From Burkholderiaceae bacterium 26 (GTDB lineage Bacteria > Pseudomonadota > Gammaproteobacteria > Burkholderiales > Burkholderiaceae): a stretch of DNA of 64,000 bases. Each line of letters starts with the position of its first letter. Position 1 is the stretch's first letter. A program made the translations under genes and the position numbers. The notes under the pieces are model-generated. The model saw only the letters and a list, made by a program, of their open reading frames with translations, ran no database searches and had not been told where the DNA came from. Where the stretch lies: NCBI GenBank assembly GCA_000955795.1, contig JYOB01000012.1, forward strand, positions 62,001 through 126,000. The letters are read 5' to 3'. Below, piece after piece: positions 9,046 through 16,926 of the stretch.

Positions 9046-10668
9046 ATGTCCAAAGCCGCCATCGTTCGCGAACCCATTCTCGTCGTCGATGACGAAGCCG
9101 ACCTGCGCGAGCTGCTGGAAATTTCCCTGCGCCGCATGGGGCACGACGTCGTGCTCGCCAGCGGGCTGGCCGAAGCGCGCGAGGCGCTCTCCCGCCAGCG
9201 CTTCGCGCTCGTGCTGACCGACATGCGCCTGGGTGATGGCCTGGGCATTGAGCTCGTGCGCCAGCTCTCTGCCACGGCAGATCGCACGCCGGTGGCCGTC
9301 ATTACCGCCTATGGCAGCGCCGAGAACGCGGTGGAAGCGCTCAAGGCCGGCGCGTTCGATTACATCGCCAAACCGCTCTCGCTGGACCAGTTGCGCAGCC
9401 TCGTGCTCAACGCGCTGGGCCGCCAGCAACGCGATCCCGATCCCGGTAATGCCGACTTGGTGGAGCGCACCAACGACCTGCTGCCAGGCCATTCCGCCGC
9501 GATGCAGGAAGTGCGCCGTTCGTTGATGCGCCTGGCGCGCAGCATGGCGCCGGTGGTGATCAGCGGCGAATCCGGCAGCGGCAAGGAGCGTGCGGCGCGC
9601 GCCGTGCATGCGCTGTCTGCGCGTGCATCGCGGCCGTTTGTGGCGGTCAACTGCGGTGCGATTCCCGAGAACCTGATGGAAGCCGAGTTTTTCGGCTACG
9701 TGAAAGGCGCTTTTACCGGCGCCGACAGCGATCGCCAGGGTTTCTTCCAAGCGGCCAATGGCGGCACGCTCATGCTCGATGAGGTGGCCGACCTGCCGCT
9801 CACGATGCAGGTGAAATTGCTGCGCGCGTTGCAAGAGCGCCGCGTGCGCAAGATCGGCGAGAGCCGCGAAGACCCGGTCGACGTGCGCGTCGTTTGCGCC
9901 AGCCACCAGAACCTTGCGCGGTTGGTAGCCGCCGGCCGTTTCCGCGAAGACTTGTTCTACCGCCTGAATGTGCTGGAACTGCGCATGCCCACGCTGCGCG
10001 AGCGGACCGAAGACGTGCCCGTGCTGGCCGGCGTGCTGCTCGAACAGCTCGCCAGCCGCTACGGCGACCCGCGCCCCAAGCGCCTGACCCGTCCGGCGCT
10101 GCAGCAACTGTGCGCGTACCCGTTCCCGGGCAACGTGCGCGAGCTGGAGAACCTGCTGGAGCGCGCCTACGCCTTTGCGGAAGGCGAGTCGATCGACGTG
10201 GATGACCTTGGCGCGCTGGGCGCCGAGATCGAGCGCTCGCCGCTGTTTCACCGCACGCGCGAGGCGCAGGCTGCCGCAGCGGCCCATCACCCGATGTCGC
10301 CGCCGATGACAAGCTGGCCTGATGCCGTCTACATGCCGTCGCCGGTGCCAAGCCCCTTGGGGATGCCGCAACCGGTGGCACAGCCCGAGCCGGCCCCCGT
10401 AGCGCAGCCGGCGGAGCCGTCGCTGCCGAGCGTGGCATTGCCGATCGATCTGCCGGCCTATCTGGAGTCGGTTGAGCGCAACGTGATCCTGGCCGCGCTG
10501 GACCAGACGGGCTTTAACCGCACGGCGGCCGCCAAGCTGCTCGGACTGTCGTTCCGCCAGTTGCGCTATCGCATGCAGCAACTTGGCATTCGTGACCCGC
10601 GCGACATTGAAGCGCCGTCTGGCGGGGTGGGTGAACCCGCCGAAAATGGGTTGAACGGCGATGCCTGA
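9046..10668 (+). CDS. pilR: Sigma-54-dependent response regulator PilR
   Basis: Cytoplasmic NtrC-type activator of RpoN promoters, classically pilA, phosphorylated by PilS. Domains in order: receiver (about residues 6-120, phosphoacceptor D59 in LVLTDMRLGD), AAA+ domain (about 145-385, Walker A GESGSGKE from G174, sigma-54 contact loop GAFTGA, Walker B LMLDEV), a low-complexity Pro-rich linker (about 405-465), and a Fis-type HTH (about 475-520, FNRTAAAKLLGLSFRQLRYRMQ). Length 540. The ampD start codon lies within its last codons. Confidence 0.95.
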   Translation: MSKAAIVREPILVVDDEADLRELLEISLRRMGHDVVLASGLAEAREALSRQRFALVLTDMRLGDGLGIELVRQLSATADRTPVAVITAYGSAENAVEALKAGAFDYIAKPLSLDQLRSLVLNALGRQQRDPDPGNADLVERTNDLLPGHSAAMQEVRRSLMRLARSMAPVVISGESGSGKERAARAVHALSARASRPFVAVNCGAIPENLMEAEFFGYVKGAFTGADSDRQGFFQAANGGTLMLDEVADLPLTMQVKLLRALQERRVRKIGESREDPVDVRVVCASHQNLARLVAAGRFREDLFYRLNVLELRMPTLRERTEDVPVLAGVLLEQLASRYGDPRPKRLTRPALQQLCAYPFPGNVRELENLLERAYAFAEGESIDVDDLGALGAEIERSPLFHRTREAQAAAAAHHPMSPPMTSWPDAVYMPSPVPSPLGMPQPVAQPEPAPVAQPAEPSLPSVALPIDLPAYLESVERNVILAALDQTGFNRTAAAKLLGLSFRQLRYRMQQLGIRDPRDIEAPSGGVGEPAENGLNGDA

Positions 10669-11257
10669 ACGGTTGCATATCGGCGCTGACGGATGGGTCG
10701 ATGGCGCGTGCCGGCATCCGTCGCCGAATATCGACGCGCGGCCCGAAGGCATGCCGATCGACCTGATCGTGCTGCACAACATCAGCCTGCCGCCTGCGCA
10801 GACCGCGGCGGACTTCGGCACCGAGCACGTGCTCAACTTCTTTACCAACACGCTCGACTGCGACGCGCATCCGTACTTCGATCAGCTGCGCGGCGTGCGC
10901 GTGTCGGCGCATTTCTTCATCCGCCGCACGGGCGAATGCGTGCAATTTGCATCGTGCGATGCGCGCGCGTGGCATGCCGGTGCGTCGGACTTTTTCGGCC
11001 GCACGCGCTGCAACGATTTCTCGATCGGCATCGAAATCGAGGGCACCGACGATCTGCCCTTCACGCCCGAGCAGTACGCCACCACGGCGTCGCTGGTGCG
11101 GGCGATCTGCGCGGCGTATCCCATTACGGCGATTGCCGGGCACTCGGACATTGCACCGGGCCGCAAGACCGATCCGGGGCCGCATTTCGACTGGGCGCAT
11201 CTGCGGGCGCTCGGCGGGTTCAACGCGGCGCTGTTTCCGTATCAGCACGCGCTCTGA
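10661..11257 (+). CDS. ampD: 1,6-anhydro-N-acetylmuramyl-L-alanine amidase AmpD
   Basis: Cytoplasmic zinc amidase that removes the peptide from anhydromuropeptides during peptidoglycan recycling; loss often derepresses AmpR-controlled beta-lactamases. The 198-residue protein has the expected zinc ligands H39 (IVLHNIS), H161 (AGHSD) and D171 (RKTDPGPHFDW). It overlaps pilR by 8 bp, implying coupled translation. Last gene of the unit; the 42-bp repeat array begins about 35 bp after its stop. Confidence 0.95.
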   Translation: MPERLHIGADGWVDGACRHPSPNIDARPEGMPIDLIVLHNISLPPAQTAADFGTEHVLNFFTNTLDCDAHPYFDQLRGVRVSAHFFIRRTGECVQFASCDARAWHAGASDFFGRTRCNDFSIGIEIEGTDDLPFTPEQYATTASLVRAICAAYPITAIAGHSDIAPGRKTDPGPHFDWAHLRALGGFNAALFPYQHAL

Positions 11258-11290
11258 CGCGACAACCCCCTGACGCCTCACGGTCTGCAG

Positions 11291-11725
11291 CTCACGTGCG
11301 AGGGTAAAACCGTGGAGTGTCACCCTCGAAGACTCAGGCGCGAGGGTGAAACTGTGGAACGTCAATGTCCAGGTATCGCGCGCGAGCCTAAAACCGTGGA
11401 ATGCCGCAGTCCGAGGGTCGCGCACGAGGGTAAAACTGTCGATGTCTCCACTGTTTGAGGCTCACGCACGACAGTAAAACAGTGGAGCGTCATGGTCCGA
11501 GGCTCGAGTGCGAGTGTGAAACCGTGGAGCGCGATCGTCCGAGGTTCATTCCGTCGATGAATCCGCGAACGACACCATGGTCTGAGGCTCGCGCACGACT
11601 GTCGGACCTCGGAGCACGGCGGTCTGAGCCCCGCGCGCGTGGGTAAACGCCTCGAGCGTCGTGGTGTGAAGCCCAAGCGTCGGGGTGAAACCGCGGCGTT
11701 CGACCCTCCGAGGCCGACACGTCGC
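11291..11725. repeat. Degenerate 42-bp minisatellite, about ten copies
   Basis: Between ampD and the phospholipase gene the sequence repeats with a 42-bp period. The landmark TAAAAC/TGAAAC falls at 11305, 11347, 11389, 11431, 11475 and 11517, with degenerate versions at 11558, 11602, 11644 and 11686; the steps are 42, 42, 42, 44, 42, 41, 44, 42 and 42. A typical unit reads roughly CGCACGAGGGTAAAACCGTG then GAGCGTCATGGTCCGAGGCT. Read on the minus strand a unit encodes a 14-residue pattern like LHGFTLAREPRTM, but the 41/44-bp steps break the frame. I see no convincing gene over the array. Confidence 0.9.
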
Positions 11726-11759
11726 GGGCCGCACGCCCTACGCACGCGCCGAAACGCAA

Positions 11760-11789
11760 GCGGGCAGCCTCCTTTCGGGGGCCGCCCGC
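11760..11789. terminator. Stable hairpin downstream of the phospholipase C gene
   Basis: Outer stem GCGGGC (11760-11765) with GCCCGC (11784-11789), one mismatch, then a six-pair inner stem closed by the loop TTTC at 11773-11776. It lies 38 nt past the phospholipase stop on the minus strand but has no clear U-tract in that direction; the plus-direction flank is T/C-rich. Terminator role is likely but not certain. Confidence 0.45.
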
Positions 11790-11826
11790 ATCTTCCCTTG
11801 CTTCTCTTTCTACTTCGCGACCTGCC

Positions 11827-13983
11827 TCAGGCGCCCATCGCCGGGTCGGACACGCTGTCCTTGCCCGTTTCCATGCGGCCGGCAAAGCGCCGCGTGAAGC
11901 CGCCTTGCGGCACCGTCACCGTAAAGTCGTACCAGTTGCCCTGGCGCGCGATCGGCCAGTGCTGGTCGAGCTGCTTGCCGGCCGGGATGTCGAACGTCCA
12001 CGGGCCGTCGGTGCGGTAGGCGTTGGGTTTGACCGTGAAGGTGCAGGCGGCGGTGCCGGTGTTCATCATCGTCACGTAGACCTCGGCGTTGGCCAGGTCG
12101 TAGCAGACGCGGATTTCCGGTGCGCTCGAACCCGCTGCCGACATGGCGCTCACATCGCCCGAGAACGCGCGATGGAAGCCGTTGGGGCCGAGCACCCACA
12201 GGTCGTACTTGCCCTTGTCTGCGGTAAAGACGTCCCACGCATCGTCGAGCATCTTGCCGGGCTCGACCGCATAGCGGCGCGGCACGCGGTCCAGATGCAG
12301 GCGGTCGTACACGTGGAAGACGGCGGCGGCCGTGCCGGTGTTGCTGAAGATCAGGCGCAGCGCGCGGTTGGTGGCGTCTTCGCGCGCGCTGACATGCAGC
12401 TCGTACGGCAGGGCGCGCGAGGGGCGGGTGCCGGTGGCTTGTGTCGGCATCTGCTGCGCCGTCACCGAGGGCAGCGGCACTTGCGGCTGCAACCCTTGCG
12501 CGGTGCGGATGGCGTCGGCGGTTGCCTTGTCGCGGCTGGGCAGCGTCGGCAGCGTCTCGTTGTTCGGGTTGACGAAGTTGAAGGCGCTGGTCAGGTCGCC
12601 CAGCACGGCGCGACGGTATGCGCTGATGTTCGTCTCCTGGACGTTGAAGCGCAGTTCCAGGAAACGCAGCACCGAGGTGTGATCGAACGCCTGCGAGTTG
12701 ACCCAGCCGCCGCGGCTCCACGGCGAGACGATGTACATCGGCACGCGCGGGCCGGGGCCATAGGGGTGTTGGTCCGTGTGGTATTCGCCGGCCGTGCTGA
12801 CCGTCGATTTGCCGGCCAGCACGCCGTTGTCATAGGCGGGGGCTGCGGGCGGCGGCACGTGGTCGAAGAAGCCGTCGTTTTCATCGAAGTTGATGAACAG
12901 CACGGTCTTGCTCCACACGGCCGGGTTGGCGGTGAGCGCGTTGAGCACTTCCTGCGTGTACCACGCGCCCTGCACGGGGCTCGACGGACCGGGGTGCTCG
13001 GAATACGTGGCCGGTGCCACGATCCACGACACCTGCGGCAGAAGGCCTGCGGCGATGTCGTCCTTCAAGGCCTGCAGGAAGCCGCCGTCGGGCATGGTGT
13101 TGCCGACGCCCTTGATGAGCGGGCTGACGGTTTCGTCGGCCGGCGTGTACGGCGGGAACGGGCTGCCGTCAGCCAGGTTGCCGCGCGCGGCGTTGGCGTC
13201 GCGGTAGGCCTTGAAGCCCGCGAGCGGGTTGTCGGTGAAGTTGTCCGGCATGTTCTGGTAGACCTTCCACGACACGCCGGCAGCCTGCAGGCGTTCCGGG
13301 TAGGTCTTCCAGTTGTACGTGACGCCGGCGTCGAGGTGGTCGCCGCTGTTGTCGATGACCGGGCCGCCCGCAGCGCCCGTCGGGTCGTTCGTGCCTGTCC
13401 AGTGAAACAGCCGGTTGGTGTTGGTGCCGCCGTGAAACGAGCAGTGGTACGCATCGCACAGCGTGAAGGCGTTGGCCAGCGCGAACTGGAAGTCCAGTTC
13501 CGCCTGCTTGTAGTAGCCCATCGATTGCGTCTGCTTGTAGGTCGGCCACTTGCTCATGCGGCCGAGATCCCATGCGTTTTGAGCATCGGGGTAGCTGTGC
13601 GGCGTGCCCGAGACGCGCTGCGCGTTGCCGGCGCTGCTGTCGAGGTAATACGGCAGCACGGTGCGCGATGTGCCACCGCTGGTGTAGGTCTGCTGCCAGA
13701 CGTTCAGCCCGCCGGCCAGCGGGATGGGGAAGCGGTCGCCGAAGCCGCGCACACCTTGCAGCGTGCCGAAGTAGTTGTCGAACGAGCGGTTCTCCTGCAT
13801 CAGGATCACCACGTGTTCAATGTCGCGCATCGTGCCGGTGGCGTTGTTGGCGGGAATCGCCAGCGCACGGCGAATCGACGGCGGGAAGGCGGCGAGCGCG
13901 GCGGCAGAGATCGCGCCCGTGCTGGCCATCTTGAGGAAGTTGCGGCGGCTGCCGTTGTTGGCGTGGTTCGTGTCGGAAGTCAT
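11827..13983 (-). CDS. plcN: Phosphocholine-specific phospholipase C, Tat-exported
   Basis: Predicted secreted non-haemolytic-type phospholipase C hydrolysing phosphatidylcholine-like lipids. The 718-residue protein begins with a twin-arginine signal (SRRNFLKMASTGAISAAALAAF). The phosphoesterase domain includes the family signature HVVILMQENRSFDNYFGTL near residue 57 and metal-binding regions such as INFDENDGFFDHVPPP. Two smaller C-terminal domains follow (from about residue 505). Minus-strand neighbours upstream are a small lipoprotein (36 bp away) and an alkaline-phosphatase-superfamily lipoprotein, suggesting one exported phosphoesterase unit. The symbol plcN is used for the family; haemolytic versus non-haemolytic type cannot be told here. 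Confidence 0.92.
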   Translation of the reverse strand: MTSDTNHANNGSRRNFLKMASTGAISAAALAAFPPSIRRALAIPANNATGTMRDIEHVVILMQENRSFDNYFGTLQGVRGFGDRFPIPLAGGLNVWQQTYTSGGTSRTVLPYYLDSSAGNAQRVSGTPHSYPDAQNAWDLGRMSKWPTYKQTQSMGYYKQAELDFQFALANAFTLCDAYHCSFHGGTNTNRLFHWTGTNDPTGAAGGPVIDNSGDHLDAGVTYNWKTYPERLQAAGVSWKVYQNMPDNFTDNPLAGFKAYRDANAARGNLADGSPFPPYTPADETVSPLIKGVGNTMPDGGFLQALKDDIAAGLLPQVSWIVAPATYSEHPGPSSPVQGAWYTQEVLNALTANPAVWSKTVLFINFDENDGFFDHVPPPAAPAYDNGVLAGKSTVSTAGEYHTDQHPYGPGPRVPMYIVSPWSRGGWVNSQAFDHTSVLRFLELRFNVQETNISAYRRAVLGDLTSAFNFVNPNNETLPTLPSRDKATADAIRTAQGLQPQVPLPSVTAQQMPTQATGTRPSRALPYELHVSAREDATNRALRLIFSNTGTAAAVFHVYDRLHLDRVPRRYAVEPGKMLDDAWDVFTADKGKYDLWVLGPNGFHRAFSGDVSAMSAAGSSAPEIRVCYDLANAEVYVTMMNTGTAACTFTVKPNAYRTDGPWTFDIPAGKQLDQHWPIARQGNWYDFTVTVPQGGFTRRFAGRMETGKDSVSDPAMGA

Positions 13984-14019
13984 GTCGGTCTCAAACGCAA
14001 GTCGATGGGAAGCCGCGCG

Positions 14020-14214
14020 TTACGGAGCGCAGTGCAGGGTCGGCTTGTTGGCCGGCGGCTGGCCGGGTTGATCCGGCTGGGCGGCGCCAGGGCCCGTGCT
14101 CGGCGTGCCGTCGTTCGAATCGCCGCCGCAGGCTGTCAACGACAAGGTGGCGGCGCACAGCAGCACGGCGGCCAGCCAGTGCGGCCGCGCGAGAGGGTTG
14201 ATGAAGGGCTTCAT
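14020..14214 (-). CDS. Small lipoprotein, 64 residues
   Basis: Short lipoprotein with a type II signal peptide: charged start, hydrophobic stretch LAAVLLCAATLSL, lipobox LTAC with the lipidated Cys at about residue 29, then a short Gly/Pro/Asn-rich tail ending HCAP. No catalytic domain. It is sandwiched between the phosphodiesterase-like lipoprotein gene (30 bp upstream) and the phospholipase C gene (36 bp downstream), all minus strand, so it is probably cotranscribed. Function unknown; anchoring or accessory roles would be guesses. Confidence 0.75.
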   Translation of the reverse strand: MKPFINPLARPHWLAAVLLCAATLSLTACGGDSNDGTPSTGPGAAQPDQPGQPPANKPTLHCAP

Positions 14215-14244
14215 GAGCGATCTCGTTCGGGTTGGGGGAGGGGA

Positions 14245-16275
14245 TCAGGGGTTCAGCGTCGACAGCGGCTGGTGCGAGCCGTTGATCGTCTTGAGTTCGT
14301 CCAGCGTCAGCCGGCGCGTCCACATGGCGAGGTCGTCGTAGGCCATCACGCCCTTGAGCGAGCCCGGGTTGTTGGGCACGTAGTTGTGCGTGGCGTCGTC
14401 GTTCAGGCCCCAGACCTTGGTGGCCAGGCCGTTGAGCTTGGTGACGTCGGTATTGGCGATGGCCTTGTCTTCCACCTTCTGCACGCCGAGTACCGGGTCA
14501 AGGATGTAAGCGCTGAAAAGCTTGGCCTGCGCGTCGACCGACAGGGCGAGATAGGCCCACTGATTGGCGCTGAACTTCATGCCCTGGATGTCGTCGCGCT
14601 TGCCGCCGCTACCCAGGTTGAAGCGCACTTCGCAGCCGCCCCACAGGCCGATAGCGATGCCGGCATTGGAGCCGGAGTAGTAGTCCTTGTTGGCGAGGAT
14701 CGGCTCGCCCGTGCCGTTGCCCTGCGTGCAGTCCGACTTGAACCAGAAGCCAATCGTGAACTGCGGGCTCTGCGCAATGTCGGCGCCGTTCTGCGTGAGC
14801 TTGTAGGCGTCGATGCGCGAGTCGACCGAAAGCGCCGTGCCGCCAAACGGGTCGGTTACCGCAGAACCGCCGTCGGTGCCTGCCACCCACGGGCCGATCG
14901 TCGAACTGGCTTTGCGGTCAGTTGGCGGCAGCGGATCGAAGCTGTAATACGTGGCCAGGCCGTTGGTGAGCGACGTCGCCAGCGGCGTCGGCGCAACGTA
15001 GGCGATCTGCGCAAGCATCGACACCGGCACGTTGTTGCGCACCAGCGTGTAGTTGATGCGGTAGATGCCACTTGCGGTGGCGATGTTGCTGTCGGTGTAC
15101 TGCGTGGCCGTGGCGGGCAGCGTGGCAACCGGCTTGCCGTCGCGCAGCACGGTGATGGGGCCGCTCGCTGCTGTCGGGTTTTGCCAGTTCAGCACCAGCG
15201 AGGCGTTGTACGCGCCCACAGTGCTCTGGACGTTGCGCACGCCGATCGCGTTGGCGGTGAGCGCTGCGCCGTCCAACTTGTGGGCGGTGGCCGGCACGGC
15301 GGCATTCAATTGCGCCAGCACGGTCGGCACGATGTCAGCCTCGCTCGGCAGGGCCGCCAGCGTGGCTTCCGACGTGGGCGCGGCCATGCCGTTCTTGCCG
15401 AGCACCGGATTGACGCTCTTGTTCAGCGCGATGAAGGCGGTGCGGTTTTCCAGCGTCGGCGCCGACGTCGTGGCACCTGTGGCGTCCAGACCGTGGCTGG
15501 TGGTCACGACGACAAGCCAGTCTTCGTTCGGGTTGGCGGTGCGGCGCTGGGCGATGGCAGCCTGCAACGTGCCCAGCGCCTGATCGACGTTGGCCAGCGC
15601 AGCCGCGTACGCGTCGCTTTGCAGGCCCGAGGCCAGCGCGGCGGCTGCCGGCGCGGTGTATTGCGCGAAGACGACGTCGTAGCCCGACTGCACCAGCTTC
15701 ACGCTGTTCTGCGTCACGCAGGTGTCCACCTGGGCGCAGTCGACGAGCGTGTCGAGATTGCCGGCTTGCTGATCCGCCTTGAGCAGTGCGGGCAGCACGG
15801 CCGAACTGACGGCGGCGCCCAGGCGTTGCGTGGTGCCGGCCGCCTTGGCGGCGCTGCGCGCATAGCTGAAGACGCTCGGGGCGGCCAAGGCGGTGACGGT
15901 GTCGTCCGTCACGCTGTGGCGGTTCTGCCAGGTGCCGGTCAGCACGGTGGCCCAGCTTGGCGTGTCCAGCGGCGGTTGGGCGGTGGTGGTACCCAGCGTG
16001 CCGCCCGTCGAAGCCGGCATCACCGACAGGGCGCCCAGGTTCGGCAAGCTGCGCTGCAGGAGCGCGCTCTGCACCTGCGCATAGGTGGCACCGTCCACCC
16101 CGACCACCAGCACTTTCTTGCTGGCGCCGGTGGTCGGCGCATCCGTGTTGCCCTGGTTGGCGATGGGGCTGCCGTCGCCGCCGCCGCATGCGGTCAAGGT
16201 GGTCGCCAGCGTAGCGGCCACCGTCGTGCCCAGCGCAGCCGTCAGCAGGCGGCGGGCGGGTTGATTCCAAGCCAT
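14245..16275 (-). CDS. Alkaline-phosphatase-superfamily (nucleotide pyrophosphatase/phosphodiesterase type) lipoprotein with LamG-like C-terminus
   Basis: Predicted lipid-anchored, exported phosphoesterase of the type I phosphodiesterase/nucleotide pyrophosphatase family; substrate unknown. Start at 16275 gives MAWNQPARRLLTAALG with lipobox LTAC at about residue 29 and a GAGG-type ribosome site before it; an upstream in-frame extension to 16392 would bury the signal peptide. The catalytic domain starts at KVLVVGVDGATYAQV (metal Asp) and has the nucleophile-region signature LDTPSWATVLTG, then SHGLD. The last ~200 residues form a concanavalin/LamG-like module (GFWFKSD, ANQWAYLALSVD). 676 residues. 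First gene of the three-gene exported unit. Confidence 0.82.
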   Translation of the reverse strand: MAWNQPARRLLTAALGTTVAATLATTLTACGGGDGSPIANQGNTDAPTTGASKKVLVVGVDGATYAQVQSALLQRSLPNLGALSVMPASTGGTLGTTTAQPPLDTPSWATVLTGTWQNRHSVTDDTVTALAAPSVFSYARSAAKAAGTTQRLGAAVSSAVLPALLKADQQAGNLDTLVDCAQVDTCVTQNSVKLVQSGYDVVFAQYTAPAAAALASGLQSDAYAAALANVDQALGTLQAAIAQRRTANPNEDWLVVVTTSHGLDATGATTSAPTLENRTAFIALNKSVNPVLGKNGMAAPTSEATLAALPSEADIVPTVLAQLNAAVPATAHKLDGAALTANAIGVRNVQSTVGAYNASLVLNWQNPTAASGPITVLRDGKPVATLPATATQYTDSNIATASGIYRINYTLVRNNVPVSMLAQIAYVAPTPLATSLTNGLATYYSFDPLPPTDRKASSTIGPWVAGTDGGSAVTDPFGGTALSVDSRIDAYKLTQNGADIAQSPQFTIGFWFKSDCTQGNGTGEPILANKDYYSGSNAGIAIGLWGGCEVRFNLGSGGKRDDIQGMKFSANQWAYLALSVDAQAKLFSAYILDPVLGVQKVEDKAIANTDVTKLNGLATKVWGLNDDATHNYVPNNPGSLKGVMAYDDLAMWTRRLTLDELKTINGSHQPLSTLNP

Positions 16276-16693
16276 GTCGATTTCCTCGGTCGTTGTGTGC
16301 GGCGCTCGGTGTCCCGCCGCTGTGATTGCGCTCCCTGCAATGCGACCGAAGCGTAGGGTTGGGGCCTGTCGCTCAAGTGACAGCCGCGGCAAGAATGCTG
16401 ATGCGGCTATTCGGATTTCTTGAGCGGGGGAATGTCGAGGAATGCCCCGGGGCGCGGCACGCGTGCACCGGTGCAGTGCGCGGCACTCGTGCCCCTACCG
16501 TAGATGAGGTGACGTCTATTGAGCTTGCGACGTCGATAGAAAGAATTATTCTGAAGAGGCGGTCATTGCGACGCCGCACGCCAGTCCCGCCGACCCGTTG
16601 TGCTGCCTGGGGTGGCGGGTTTGCGGCACTGCATTTGCGGGTGAAAAATAGTCCTCTGCCCCCACCTGTCAAGTCTAGGCAAATTCGATTGGG
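16276..16693. other. Intergenic region between the phosphodiesterase-type gene and the nrd control region
   Basis: No gene recognised. It contains the imperfect inverted repeat CTGTCGCTCAAGTGACAG at 16366-16383, 91 bp upstream of the minus-strand start codon, and a locally AT-richer stretch around 16515-16560. It must hold the divergent promoter of the exported phosphoesterase genes, but no clear -10/-35 pair was picked. Confidence 0.5.
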
Positions 16694-16740
16694 CCACTAT
16701 ACTTAGCGTCAATCCCGGAGTTGGACACTAGATGTAGTGG
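16694..16740 (+). promoter_or_regulatory. Tandem NrdR boxes upstream of nrdAB
   Basis: Two 16-bp partly palindromic sites, CCACTATACTTAGCGT (16694-16709) and ACACTAGATGTAGTGG (16725-16740), start 31 bp apart, i.e. three helical turns. Both match the NrdR consensus of the form ACACwATATwTwGTGT, the second strongly. Box 1 contains a -10-like TATACT (16698-16703), so repressor binding would overlap the promoter. NrdR is the known ATP-cone repressor of ribonucleotide reductase operons; the assignment here is from sequence pattern and position. Confidence 0.8.
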
Positions 16741-16926
16741 TCGCTTTCCGGGATTCTTATTTCAGCGCCACGCGGGGGCGAGCGTACGGCAGGTCGAGCC
16801 GGCGCTTGGGGGGCTGAGGAAAGGCAGGGGTCTTTTCCGTCTCATTTCTCCGCGTAGCGCAAGGATTCGCCCAGGGTGCTTCACCCCCGGCGCGCCAATA
16901 AAACGAACGGTTCAACAGGAGTCCAC

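Noticed and set aside
7363-10851. Very long minus-strand open frame opposite pilS/pilR
   Set aside because: His/Arg/Gln-rich antisense translation typical of high-GC codon bias; no domains, and the plus strand encodes clear PilS and PilR.
11905-16356. Long plus-strand open frame opposite the phospholipase and phosphodiesterase genes
   Set aside because: Antisense shadow of well-recognised exported enzymes; its own translation has no protein-like features.
16741-16926. Possible adenosylcobalamin riboswitch in the nrdA leader
   Set aside because: No B12-box (GCCACTG-type) or the expected multi-hairpin order; the NrdR boxes already explain regulation.
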